Source of the DNA: an uncultured Dorea sp.
GTDB taxonomy: Bacteria > Bacillota > Clostridia > Lachnospirales > Lachnospiraceae
DNA: 39,376 bases
Reading direction: 5' to 3'
NCBI GenBank assembly: GCA_910578455.1
Contig: CAJTQA010000031.1
Coordinates: 1-39,376 of the forward strand
The number at the start of each line of letters is the position of its first letter. The first letter of the stretch is position 1. Positions 28,674 to 37,181 of this stretch are shown here, piece by piece. The translations under genes and the position numbers were made by a program. Below the pieces are notes generated by a model, which was not told the DNA's origin, did no database searches, and worked only from the letters and a program-made list of their open reading frames with translations.

Positions 28674-30086
28674 ATGAGGGATATTAACCTGAAAGTAGAA
28701 GATGGGAATCTTGGAATGGCAAGTGCCACTGGGATAGGAACCCAGATAAAGATCGGGCTGTCTGATACCCAGGGTAAAGAGCCGATTCTGATCACTGGCT
28801 CTATGGGTGTGGATGAGATTAAATCGAGGATTGGGAATACGCCGCTGGCGGATGCCTGTATAGATTCGGTGGAGAATGGCGCCAAAATTATTTATTGCAT
28901 TGGTGTGAAACAAAGTGATGCCGGAGGCGTGGGGGATGCAGTGGCTGACGCAGTGGGAAAGGGGCTTTTCCGGGCAAGCGGGAAACCCCATAATGCTTAT
29001 GACATTGTTGTAGAGATTACAGCGACTGGAGATTGCAACGAGGCTTGTTACCGGTATTCCATAGATGCAGGAAAGACATATAGTGAAGAGTATACGGTTC
29101 CGGTGGATGGACAGGCGGAACTTCCGGGAACAGGTGTATCGGTGATTTTTACAGATGATGCAGACGGGGAATCCTTTAAAGAGGGGGATATTTACAAATT
29201 CTCTACAAGGGGGCCGTCAATGAATAACAATGATATATTGGAGGCAGTGGAAAGACTGAAACACCTGAATTTAGAATTTGAATTCGTGCATATTGTTGGA
29301 ACAACGACAAAAGCACTGTGGGCAGCACTTGCAGTCGAAGCAAAGGATTTTTTAGAAGTCCATAAACGTCCCCTGTTTTTTGTATGCGAAGCCCGTAAAC
29401 CGAATGAAAATGAAACTATTGAAGAGTATGTTGCGGCATTGCAGGAAGCCCGGAAAGGAATTAACAGCATGTATCTCCAAGTAGTCAGTGCATGGGGGAG
29501 ATATATACGGATGGACAAGCGGGAGCAGGATATCAACCTTGCCGGGATTGTAGCGGGGCTATATTGCAAAGCGAACGAGAGCCAGAGCATTGGCGAGGTG
29601 AGGAGATTCCAGATATCAGAGGATAAGCTTTTGCGGTTATTGCCAGGAGGAATTGAGGAATACACGGATAAGCTGGACGAAAGCGGATATCTGACATTCC
29701 GACAGTATGTGGGGCTTGGCGGATTCTTTGTATATAATGCCAGGATGATGTCTGCGGACGGTAGCGATTTCCGCTATGCTGAAGACACCCGTGTTATGAA
29801 CCGTATTGTGAATGAGGTGCGGAAGACAGCGATAAATGAGCTGCAGGCAGAAATTGACCCGGGGGCTGTAGACGTCAGTATTGCGGTAATCCAGGCAAGA
29901 CTGCAGGCGCCGATTGAAGAGGCGGTCAGGGATAAGGTTATAAGTTCAGGCAGCGTAACCATTGATACAGAAAACTTGAATATTCTTGTGGACGAGACGC
30001 TGGAGGTCAGAGTCTCCTATGTTCCGATGGGGCATGTAAGGGAAATGAATATCACATTCGGGTTGGAGAATCCGTATGCAGGATAG
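28674..30086 (+). CDS. Contractile tail sheath protein (Mu L-like, DUF2586-type)
   Basis: ATG 28674 has AGGAGG seven bases upstream; the earlier frame from 28587 lies in the preceding gene. The 470-residue protein has the sheath C-terminal domain: VVSAWGRYIRMDKREQDINLAGIVAG, then QYVGLGGFFVYNARMMSADGSDFRYAEDTRVMNRIVNEV (about 345-385). An acyl-sheet end VRVSYVPMGHVREMNITFGLENP completes it. The sheath contracts to drive the tube through the cell envelope. Confidence 0.88.
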   Translation: MRDINLKVEDGNLGMASATGIGTQIKIGLSDTQGKEPILITGSMGVDEIKSRIGNTPLADACIDSVENGAKIIYCIGVKQSDAGGVGDAVADAVGKGLFRASGKPHNAYDIVVEITATGDCNEACYRYSIDAGKTYSEEYTVPVDGQAELPGTGVSVIFTDDADGESFKEGDIYKFSTRGPSMNNNDILEAVERLKHLNLEFEFVHIVGTTTKALWAALAVEAKDFLEVHKRPLFFVCEARKPNENETIEEYVAALQEARKGINSMYLQVVSAWGRYIRMDKREQDINLAGIVAGLYCKANESQSIGEVRRFQISEDKLLRLLPGGIEEYTDKLDESGYLTFRQYVGLGGFFVYNARMMSADGSDFRYAEDTRVMNRIVNEVRKTAINELQAEIDPGAVDVSIAVIQARLQAPIEEAVRDKVISSGSVTIDTENLNILVDETLEVRVSYVPMGHVREMNITFGLENPYAG

Positions 30087-30098
30087 GGGGTGGAGAAA

Positions 30099-30542
30099 GT
30101 GTCAAGGCAGTTAATCAATGGGAAATGTTATGACTGGTCATCCGTTACCATCAATATGCCCGGCCTGGATTATCTTGAACCGACGAAGATAGAATATGAC
30201 GGGGAACGGGAAACAGAGCCAATCTATGGGAAAGGCGGAAAAGTGCGCGGTTATGGAACGGGAAACCTAAAGCATTCAGCGAAGATTGAGATGGCGGAAG
30301 AGGATTTCGATGAATACTGCAGAGTAGCGAAAACGAAGGGATATAGCAGTCTTTATGGCTTTGCGATGGATAAGGTGACCGTATCATATGCAGACGAAGG
30401 CGCGCCAATCCAGACGGACGTCATCAACAAGCTTGTGCTAAGCAAATGGGGCAAGGCAGCCTCCCAGGGAGACAAAAACTTTAATATCAGCTTGGAGTTT
30501 AGTGTAATCGGCGGGATAAAATTGGGTGATATCGAGGCATAG
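30099..30542 (+). CDS. Tail tube protein (Mu M-like)
   Basis: GTG 30099 has GGGGGTG (30086-30092) six bases before it; GTG 30090 also exists. The 147-residue product starts SRQLINGKCYDWSSVTINMPG. It contains KVRGYGTGNLKHSAKIEMAEEDFDEY, and ends with SLEFSVIGGIKLGD, a beta-rich pattern typical of tail tubes. It follows the sheath as in Mu and is followed by a copy of the 16-mer repeat. Confidence 0.85.
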   Translation: MSRQLINGKCYDWSSVTINMPGLDYLEPTKIEYDGERETEPIYGKGGKVRGYGTGNLKHSAKIEMAEEDFDEYCRVAKTKGYSSLYGFAMDKVTVSYADEGAPIQTDVINKLVLSKWGKAASQGDKNFNISLEFSVIGGIKLGDIEA

Positions 30543-30546
30543 TTTT

Positions 30547-30562
30547 CAGAATAAATGACAAA
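30547..30562. repeat. 16-mer CARAATAAATGACAAA, copy 3
   Basis: CAGAATAAATGACAAA lies between the tube and tail chaperone genes, directly before the AGGAGG ribosome site. It is identical to copy 2. Confidence 0.9.
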
Positions 30563-30576
30563 AACAGGAGGATTAT

Positions 30577-31008
30577 ATGATGGAAGTGATCAATGAAATG
30601 GATGAAAAGGTGGAGAGCAGTCAGGTACAGACAGTTCCCAGCGGCCAGGAGAACCTGAACGGACAGGAAAAAACACCGCCTGTAGAGCAGCTTAAGAGAA
30701 AATATTCAGGGAATGGTGAAAAGGTCTATACAGTCAGTGCAAGTGTAATGATTGATGATTATACGGATGAAGAGTTTGCATTCGTATTCATGAAACCAAA
30801 GACGGCATCCTATGACCGTTATGTGAAAATGCTCTCTAGCTCAGCGACAAAGGCTGCGAGGACATTTTCTATGGATAACATCGTCCCGGAGCAGAGGGAT
30901 TTCCTTACGGACACTTTAAATGAGTATCCGGCCATGTCCATCAGCCTGTCAGACAAACTGCTTAAGATGCTCGGGCTTGCAGATTCCACGTTTGTAAAAA
31001 AGCTGTAG
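30577..31008 (+). CDS. Tail assembly chaperone, short form (Mu gp41-like)
   Basis: ATG 30577 or 30580 follows AGGAGG. The 143-residue product has an acidic, low-complexity start (EKVESSQVQTVPSGQENLNG) and a compact core (YTVSASVMIDDYTDEEFAFVFMKPKTASYDRYVKM). Its last codons read GTA AAA AAG CTG TAG, which forms the heptamer A AAA AAG. It lies between tube and tape measure, the classic place for a chaperone made in short and frameshifted forms. Confidence 0.85.
   Translation: MMEVINEMDEKVESSQVQTVPSGQENLNGQEKTPPVEQLKRKYSGNGEKVYTVSASVMIDDYTDEEFAFVFMKPKTASYDRYVKMLSSSATKAARTFSMDNIVPEQRDFLTDTLNEYPAMSISLSDKLLKMLGLADSTFVKKL
30996..31002 (+). promoter_or_regulatory. Programmed -1 ribosomal frameshift site (A AAA AAG)
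   Basis: A AAA AAG in the correct zero-frame phase, two codons before the stop of the short chaperone. A -1 slip opens an 80-codon frame running to 31244. CCGGA (31011-31015) and the later TCCGG can form a short stem after it, a weak stimulator. Confidence 0.85.
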
Positions 31009-31244
31009 ACCGGAACAAGGAAGAAATCCGGGATAATTTTGTACAGTACGGGATTTTACTGATTCATAAATATATCCCGGAGAAAGCCCTTCCCGAAAAG
31101 GTACGTGACGGATGCTATGAGGATGTGCCAGTGGAAGATTTTTTGGAATTGGTAGCAAAGGCGGATCTGATGCGTGAGGTTGTGACCGAGGATATCCGCA
31201 TAGGGTTCCGGAAGGCAGTAGAAGACATGTATGGTGAAGGATAG
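31002..31244 (+). CDS. Frameshift extension of tail assembly chaperone (80 codons, no own start)
   Basis: The frame read after a -1 slip at 30996-31002 is open for 80 codons and ends with TAG 31242-31244. It encodes AVDRNKEEIRDNFVQYGI, a helical stretch with HKYIPEKALPEKV, and VTEDIRIGFRKAVEDMYGEG. There is no good start codon or ribosome site inside it. The fusion would be 222 residues. In tailed phages the long form binds the tape measure and recruits tube subunits. Confidence 0.82.
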   Translation, partial: AVDRNKEEIRDNFVQYGILLIHKYIPEKALPEKVRDGCYEDVPVEDFLELVAKADLMREVVTEDIRIGFRKAVEDMYGEG

Positions 31245-31256
31245 GAGGTGGTACAT

Positions 31257-33989
31257 GTGGCGATGGAGTCGGTATATAAGCTATCCGTCATCTTAAACAT
31301 GGTTGACCGCATGTCAGGACCTTTAAGAGATTTCGGGCAGAGGACACAGGATGCGGTCAAAAAGATGCATGATGCTTTTGGAACGATGCAGAAAGCCGGA
31401 GGTATCATGGTCAGTGCCGGGACTGCAATCGCGACGGCAGCCATGACGACAGTCACAGCCACATTTGATACCCAGAACGCTCTGGGCGAGCTTTCCTCCC
31501 TTGGGGTGAAAGACCTGTCGGCAGTTGAAAAGGCGGCTAAAAGCTTTTCGGATCAATGGGCAGGCACAACGAAATCAGATTTTATCACAGCGGCTTACGA
31601 TATCAAATCCGGCATTGCATCCCTGACGGACGAAGGGGTTGCAAAGTTTACGGAATTGTCCGCGCTTACAGGAAAAGCGACAAAGTCTTCTACAGAAGAA
31701 ATGGGTTCGTTATTCGCAACCGGGTATGGTATCTATAAGGGAATGTATGAGAAATTGTCGGACATGGAATTCGGGGAAGTGTTTTCCGCAGGAATTTCCG
31801 CGGCAGTTAAAAATTACAAGACGTCCGGATCAGAAATGTCCAGTGCCATATCTGCCCTGGGGGCAACGGCAACGAATGCAAATGTATCTTTCGAAGAGCA
31901 GCTTGCCATCTTAGGGCAGCTCCAGACTACGATGTCCGGATCGGAGGCAGCGACGAAGTATAAGAGTTTCCTGAACCAGGCAGCGTCTGCGGGTGAAAAG
32001 CTGGGACTAAAATTTACTGATACGAATAACCAATTGATGTCCATGCCGGAAATCCTGACAGCCTTGAAGGGTAAATACGGGGAGACGATTGACGCTGTTG
32101 AAAAGCAGGAGCTGAAGACTGCCTTTGGAACGGATGAGGCAGTTGCGGCGATAGACCTTCTGTATAATAACGTGGATACGTTGAAAGGCGGTATCAAGGA
32201 CTTGCACTCCAGCATGAAGAAAGGCGTATCCGTGACGGAGGAGATGGCCCAGGCCATCCAGAACACTCCGGAGCAAAAGTTTGAACGGTTAAAGCAGCAG
32301 ATACATAACAATGTAGAGGAGCTGGGCAGTAACTTGATTCCGGTATTTAACACCACAATGGATAAAATGAGTTCAGTGATTTCGAAGGGTTCAGAATGGA
32401 TCGGAAATAACCAGCAGCTTGTGGCAATGATCATGCAGATTGTCCTCGGGCTCTCCCTATTTCTTGGGATAGCCGGTAGCGTCCTGGTGGTTGTCGGGAC
32501 ACTGGGTAAAACATTTCTGATGGTAAAAAATGCAGCATCAATAGCGGGGGGCGCTATGGGAGGGCTTAATGCCACATTTTTAGCATCCCCGGTCACGTGG
32601 GTAATCGTTGGGATCGTGGCTCTGGTTGCGGCATTTATGTACCTTTGGAAACGTTCAGAGGCATTTCGGGGATTTTGGACCGGCTTGTTTAACCAAGTGA
32701 AGGGGGCTGTCATAGAGGCGAAAGGCCAGGTATCCCCGGTATTGTCGGAGGTCGGACAGAGCCTTATGGAGCTGTATCATGCGGTGCAGCCTATCCTTCA
32801 GATCATTGGCGTTGTAGGGGCGGCTGTGCTTACCGTGGTAGTCGGGATTGTCATAGGCGCGATCCAGGGCGTGTTGGCAGCGCTGGCACCGATTACAGGA
32901 GTCGTGTCTAATATAGTATCATTTGTCACGAATGTAATAAAGGCGATAGCAGCGTTACTAAACGGTGACCTGACGGGAGCACTTGGATTTGCCGGGGCAG
33001 CAATAGAGAATCTCCAAAATATATTTCTTGGTGTATTCGATGCGATCTTATCATTCGCCGGCGGTTTTGCATCCGGATTCCTGGGAGTTATTGATGGTGC
33101 ATTATCTGCAGTAGGGATTAATGTATCCGGGAAATTGTCTGCGATAAAAAATGCGATAACATCAAAGCTGTCTTCCGCAGTATCAGGAGCCCAAAATGCG
33201 ATGAATACATGGCGGGCAGGGACACAGAGCACATTATCAGCGATGGTGAATATTTACCGCTCGAAGGGCGGCGGGATGAAGGGTGCTGCATCGGCTGTGA
33301 TGGCAGGTATAGCTGGAGCCTTCAGGACAGGCTATGCTACCATCAATTCCCTGACGGGCGGGAGGCTCGGGGCAGTAGTAAATACTGTGAAATCAAAGAT
33401 GAATGGGGCGAGGGATGCCGTGAAGAATGCGATAGACAGGATGAAATCTGCATTTAAGGTGACCTTCCCCAAGCTGAAAATCCCAATGCCGAAGATAAGC
33501 ACATCCGGGAAATTCAGCTTAAATCCTCCCAGTGTGCCGAAGTTTTCAATTAGTTGGCACAAGGAGGGCGGCATCCTGAACAGTGCGGCATTCATTGGGG
33601 CATCCGGGAACACTCTGCATGGGGCAGGGGAGGCTGGCGCAGAGGCTATACTTCCGCTTTCCATCCTCTGGTCGAAGATGAAAGAAATCATGTCAGGGAT
33701 TATCCAGAATGATGAAGAGCGGGGCGGGGGTTCCAATGTCAGGGAAATTGCAAATGCGCTGTTTGAGAAAAAGAAAAGCGTACGCAAGGACTCCCATCAG
33801 ATGATTGGAAAGAAACAGGAAACCTCGAGGGCAGATGGGCGCCGGACATTTATCCAGACGTTGAATGTCAGGGTAAATATGAAAGACATGAAAGACCTCC
33901 GGATGTTGGAGAAATTAATTGATGAATTGAAAGATGTTCAGAACCAGACAGACGGTGATGAGTTCACGGATGATTATGTGACAGTATAG
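31257..33989 (+). CDS. Tail tape measure protein (Mu gp42-like)
   Basis: The likely start is GTG 31257, eight bases after AGGAGG; GTG 31248 is too close to it. The 910-residue protein has a conserved head region with AAYDIKSGIASLTDEGVAKF, then TFDTQNALGELSSLGVKDLS. Several hydrophobic stretches follow (about 390-450, 520-575), then helical Gly/Ala-rich regions. The end carries GGILNSAAFIGASGNTLHGAGEAGAEAILPL, typical of tape measures. Its length sets the tail length. Confidence 0.92.
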   Translation: MAMESVYKLSVILNMVDRMSGPLRDFGQRTQDAVKKMHDAFGTMQKAGGIMVSAGTAIATAAMTTVTATFDTQNALGELSSLGVKDLSAVEKAAKSFSDQWAGTTKSDFITAAYDIKSGIASLTDEGVAKFTELSALTGKATKSSTEEMGSLFATGYGIYKGMYEKLSDMEFGEVFSAGISAAVKNYKTSGSEMSSAISALGATATNANVSFEEQLAILGQLQTTMSGSEAATKYKSFLNQAASAGEKLGLKFTDTNNQLMSMPEILTALKGKYGETIDAVEKQELKTAFGTDEAVAAIDLLYNNVDTLKGGIKDLHSSMKKGVSVTEEMAQAIQNTPEQKFERLKQQIHNNVEELGSNLIPVFNTTMDKMSSVISKGSEWIGNNQQLVAMIMQIVLGLSLFLGIAGSVLVVVGTLGKTFLMVKNAASIAGGAMGGLNATFLASPVTWVIVGIVALVAAFMYLWKRSEAFRGFWTGLFNQVKGAVIEAKGQVSPVLSEVGQSLMELYHAVQPILQIIGVVGAAVLTVVVGIVIGAIQGVLAALAPITGVVSNIVSFVTNVIKAIAALLNGDLTGALGFAGAAIENLQNIFLGVFDAILSFAGGFASGFLGVIDGALSAVGINVSGKLSAIKNAITSKLSSAVSGAQNAMNTWRAGTQSTLSAMVNIYRSKGGGMKGAASAVMAGIAGAFRTGYATINSLTGGRLGAVVNTVKSKMNGARDAVKNAIDRMKSAFKVTFPKLKIPMPKISTSGKFSLNPPSVPKFSISWHKEGGILNSAAFIGASGNTLHGAGEAGAEAILPLSILWSKMKEIMSGIIQNDEERGGGSNVREIANALFEKKKSVRKDSHQMIGKKQETSRADGRRTFIQTLNVRVNMKDMKDLRMLEKLIDELKDVQNQTDGDEFTDDYVTV

Positions 33990-34002
33990 GAGATGACAGA
34001 AG

Positions 34003-34560
34003 ATGCTGTATATAACAGATGACATCATAAAGCTCGGGGGCGTAATGCTCCCGGGGCTGGTGCAAAGTGTGGGGGTCCAGGAGGCGGCTAATATATATAC
34101 GCCTCAGGATGACACGGGGGCAGTTAATTCAGCGCAACCAAGAGGATATGATATATCAAAAATTACAATAGAAATCCTTTTGGAGGCGACAAATTCCCAG
34201 ACTGTAGATCAGATGATACGTTCCTATGAGTCATTGTTTAGAAAGCCAGGGCAGACCGCAGCCAGGAAAATGGCGGTTGTCAATGCAGATTGTGCGGCTC
34301 ATGGGATTACCAGTGCATATTTTAAGTCTTTTGAAACGAAGAATGTGATATCGGAAAGCAAGGTGACGGCAACGCTGGAGCTTTGGTCTCCACCGGTCTT
34401 TGTAGCGGTAAAGGTAGTTAAGAAGTCAACTAAAAAGACCAGTAAAAAGAAATCTTCTAAAAAGAAGAAGACAAAGAAGAAAAAATCCAAAAGTGCCGCC
34501 AAGGATAAGAGAAAAACTGGAAAATCCAAGAAGAACGCAAAAAAAATAACGAAGAAGTAA
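34003..34560 (+). CDS. Tail protein in Mu gp43 position with long lysine-rich C-terminal tail
   Basis: A 185-residue protein. Residues 1-135 form a folded region (DDIIKLGGVMLPGLVQSVGVQEAANIYT, KITIEILLEATNSQTVDQM). The last 47 residues are almost all Lys with Ser and Thr (TKKTSKKKSSKKKKTKKKK). In Mu the gene between the tape measure and hub is gp43 (N), a DNA circularisation or baseplate protein. The family was not identified with confidence. The Lys tail could contact DNA or a charged partner. Confidence 0.6.
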   Translation: MLYITDDIIKLGGVMLPGLVQSVGVQEAANIYTPQDDTGAVNSAQPRGYDISKITIEILLEATNSQTVDQMIRSYESLFRKPGQTAARKMAVVNADCAAHGITSAYFKSFETKNVISESKVTATLELWSPPVFVAVKVVKKSTKKTSKKKSSKKKKTKKKKSKSAAKDKRKTGKSKKNAKKITKK

Positions 34561-34571
34561 GGTGGTACATT

Positions 34572-35330
34572 GTGGAAGTAAGGAAACTGATTGCGCCAGA
34601 GTTCAGGGTTACGGTTGGAAGTTATGAGATAAAAGGTGGAATAGGGGTAGAATGCTTTTCTGCAAAAAGCTCCAAGCGTGACTGGGGAATCATAACCTTT
34701 TTTCCCGAGCTGGAAGAGCTCATCCATATAAAAGAGGCAGATGCAGCGAAGATAGAATTGGGATATGGAGATGATTATGATACCTTGCTTGATGGATATG
34801 TAAGAAAGAATGGCTCGGGGATTTTAATCCGGGATGATTCGGTAAAACTTGAAAAGGTACTGTTTAAAGCAACTTTTTTAGATGCATCTCCGCAGGATAT
34901 CATACGCTATGTACTTGCACAGGCGGATATCTATGATTATGAGCTGTCAAATTATGATTACGGAAAGAAGGCAGTTGTATCTGTTGAGCAGAAAAATGGA
35001 CTGGAAACGATTGCAGAAGTAAATACTGTGTGGGGAATCTCACAACCGTATTTTTTTAAAAACAAAAGATTTTATTGGGGGAGCAAAGAAAATCAGGACG
35101 AGATATATGTATTGGAGGAGGATAATTCCATCCTATCTCTGAAAAAATACGGCACGATGTGGGAGGCGGAAACAGTGGCAATTCCTTGGATCCACCATAG
35201 CCAGATGATAGAAATAAGGCACAGCCGATTTTATGGGATGGCAGAGGTTGAAAAGACAGTGATCAAGACAGACCATAGGGGCGCGGTGCATATGTATATT
35301 TCTTTTAAGGGAGGAAATCAGGATGTCTGA
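34572..35330 (+). CDS. Baseplate hub protein (Mu gp44/P2 gpD-like)
   Basis: GTG 34572 follows AAGGTGGTACATT. The 252-residue product shows the hub layout: a first barrel with ECFSAKSSKRDWGIITFF, then KIELGYGDDYDTLLDGYVRK, a link KATFLDASPQDIIRYVLAQADI (about 98-120), then EQKNGLETIAEVNTVWGISQPYFFKNKRFYWG. It forms the central part of the baseplate, on which the spike sits. Confidence 0.82.
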   Translation: MEVRKLIAPEFRVTVGSYEIKGGIGVECFSAKSSKRDWGIITFFPELEELIHIKEADAAKIELGYGDDYDTLLDGYVRKNGSGILIRDDSVKLEKVLFKATFLDASPQDIIRYVLAQADIYDYELSNYDYGKKAVVSVEQKNGLETIAEVNTVWGISQPYFFKNKRFYWGSKENQDEIYVLEEDNSILSLKKYGTMWEAETVAIPWIHHSQMIEIRHSRFYGMAEVEKTVIKTDHRGAVHMYISFKGGNQDV

Positions 35331-35616
35331 TATGTTAAAGTCGTTTGTGAGGCAGGAGCTGGAAAGAAGCATCCGGGAGGAATATCCGCACTTGAGATAT
35401 CCTTTTGCAATGTATGCCAAGATAGTTGATTCTTGGAATGAGGCAGGACATTACAGCTACGTTATCAGAATTCTTGACAAAAATAAAAGGGAGGATGCGA
35501 GATTTCCGGAAATACCAAAGGTATCAAGTGAGATGCCATATAAAGTTGGTGATATTGTAACGGTGGTTTTCCTTTATGGCAATATCGTGCCATATATAAT
35601 GGGGAGGGCGGTCTGA
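35323..35616 (+). CDS. Short baseplate protein with OB-like fold (Mu gp45 position)
   Basis: A 97-residue protein with a helical start (SDMLKSFVRQELERSIREE) and a beta-rich end (YKVGDIVTVVFLYGNIVPYIMGR). It lies where Mu has the spike protein gp45. It is short and lacks a visible needle domain, so it may be only the OB adaptor of the spike. It overlaps the hub gene by 8 bp. Confidence 0.65.
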   Translation: MSDMLKSFVRQELERSIREEYPHLRYPFAMYAKIVDSWNEAGHYSYVIRILDKNKREDARFPEIPKVSSEMPYKVGDIVTVVFLYGNIVPYIMGRAV

Positions 35617-36044
35617 TGCAATTGGTCGGCATTGATTCTGCTGATATAAAGCTTGACGAAAAAGGACAGCCAGTGGTTGGCAGTGATGGGGATTTCGAGC
35701 TTATATCTGGTGAAAAATGTTTCCGGCAGGATTTAAAAAATGAAATTCTCACAGAACAGGCGGAACTTTTTTATGAGGACGAAGACGAGGATGACAGTTA
35801 CGGGTTTGGGTTGCTGGAATTTAAAAATGAAACTTATAGTGAATTTCTTGCATTAGAAGTTGAGCGGAGGATTAAAGAAAAACTGAAAAAGAGGGAAGAG
35901 GTTGACCCGTCCAGTATCAGTACAGCGTTGAGCCGGGTTACTGACGGAACTATAAAGATAAGAATACATTTCAGGCTAAAAAAAACAGATGAGGAATATG
36001 ATGCGGAAATCAGTGAAGGCCGTGTGGAGGTGGTCAAAGAATGA
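35616..36044 (+). CDS. Baseplate wedge protein (Mu gp46/T4 gp25-like)
   Basis: ATG 35616 overlaps the preceding stop (TGATG). The 142-residue product has the typical FRQDLKNEILTEQAELFY and a YGFGLLEFKNETYSEFLALEVERRIKE core (about 61-90). The C-terminal IRIHFRLKKT is also typical. It forms part of the wedge around the hub. Confidence 0.82.
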   Translation: MQLVGIDSADIKLDEKGQPVVGSDGDFELISGEKCFRQDLKNEILTEQAELFYEDEDEDDSYGFGLLEFKNETYSEFLALEVERRIKEKLKKREEVDPSSISTALSRVTDGTIKIRIHFRLKKTDEEYDAEISEGRVEVVKE

Positions 36045-37180
36045 TAGAGGAAGAGCTGCTTGATAAAATTATCCCGTTGCCGGATGAGGAAGACGTGATG
36101 GAGGAAATTCAGGAAGAACTTGAGAAAGAAGGGTTTGCGGTATCAAACTTCACAAAAGGAGGAATATTCTACCACTTGGCAAGGCTGTTTGTCGCACTTT
36201 ACATAGAACTGAAAGAGTTTGCGAGGGAACTTTTAAATTCCTGTTTTATCCAATATGCGTCAGGGGATTGGCTTGACATTAAGGCGGCTGATTTTTCCAA
36301 GCAGAGGAAAGAGGCAACACCTGTAAGGGGCTATGTCACGGTATACAGGTCAGAGTATTCCAATGCACTGCAGATAACAAAAGGACATTGCTTTAAGACG
36401 AAAGCCGATGCTGCGGGGATGGTGTTGAAATATTATGCCATAGGAAATACGGTAATCGGTGCAGGAGAACAGGCTGGGAAGGTGATGGTGGAGGCAGAGG
36501 AGACAGGCTCATACTATAATATATCGCCTGGAAGGATTACAGAGACGATGATTCACCTGGAAGGAATTGACCATGTTGTAAATGAAGAAGGATGGATATA
36601 CCAAGAAGGGGCAGACAGAGAGGACGATGAAGCCTTTAGGAAACGCATATTGTCAAGCTGGTCGGAGCTGTCAACCATAACTATAGAAGAAAAGCTTAAG
36701 AATGCTGTCATGGGAGTAAACGGTGCTTTGAATGTAAAGATTGATACACAGCATCCACGGGGGCAGGGAACGGTGGATGTCATTATTACCGGAACTGCTG
36801 GGGAGGCATCAGAAAAGCTAATCCAGGATGTGGAGGCGGCAATACTGCCATTGAGAGGGCAATACGAAGATTACTTAGTGAAATCTGCAGAAATAGTTCC
36901 GTTAGAATTTGACTTGGTGATTTACCTCTCGGAAGATGCAGTGACGGATGGGGTGCGGCAACAGGCGCAGAATGTGATTCAAGAATTGATGGCTCTGACA
37001 GGAACTGAGATGAACACGCTGTACCATGACAGTATCATTTATGCGCTCCGCAGTAATATAAAGGACTACAGGAAAACGGATATCCGGCAGCCGTCAGAGG
37101 ATGTTGTTCTGGAAAAAGAAAAAGTGCTTACGGCTGGGGTGATAAATATTGAAGTGAGAAAAGTTGGCCAGGAGTTGTGA
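36041..37180 (+). CDS. Baseplate J-like protein (Mu gp47-like)
   Basis: A 379-residue protein with the J-like fold: FYHLARLFVALYIELKEFARELLNSCFIQYASGDWLDIKAADF (about 47-89). Then come RGYVTVYRSEYSNALQI, YYNISPGRITE, the domain with EDDEAFRKRILSSW, and the C-terminal VDVIITGTAGEASEKL. Wedge proteins of this family link the hub to the fibres. It overlaps the preceding gene by four bases. Confidence 0.9.
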   Translation: MIEEELLDKIIPLPDEEDVMEEIQEELEKEGFAVSNFTKGGIFYHLARLFVALYIELKEFARELLNSCFIQYASGDWLDIKAADFSKQRKEATPVRGYVTVYRSEYSNALQITKGHCFKTKADAAGMVLKYYAIGNTVIGAGEQAGKVMVEAEETGSYYNISPGRITETMIHLEGIDHVVNEEGWIYQEGADREDDEAFRKRILSSWSELSTITIEEKLKNAVMGVNGALNVKIDTQHPRGQGTVDVIITGTAGEASEKLIQDVEAAILPLRGQYEDYLVKSAEIVPLEFDLVIYLSEDAVTDGVRQQAQNVIQELMALTGTEMNTLYHDSIIYALRSNIKDYRKTDIRQPSEDVVLEKEKVLTAGVINIEVRKVGQEL

Positions 37181-37181
37181 T

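Noticed and set aside
31814..32713. 299-codon minus-strand frame inside the tape measure gene
   Set aside because: No ribosome site; a shadow of the low-stop-codon Ala/Gly-rich gene on the other strand.
34420..34560. Lysine-rich end of the 34003 gene as a frameshift or sequencing artefact
   Set aside because: The A-rich run contains varied AAG, AAA, TCC and ACT codons over 47 residues and ends just before a proper ribosome site, so the frame looks real.
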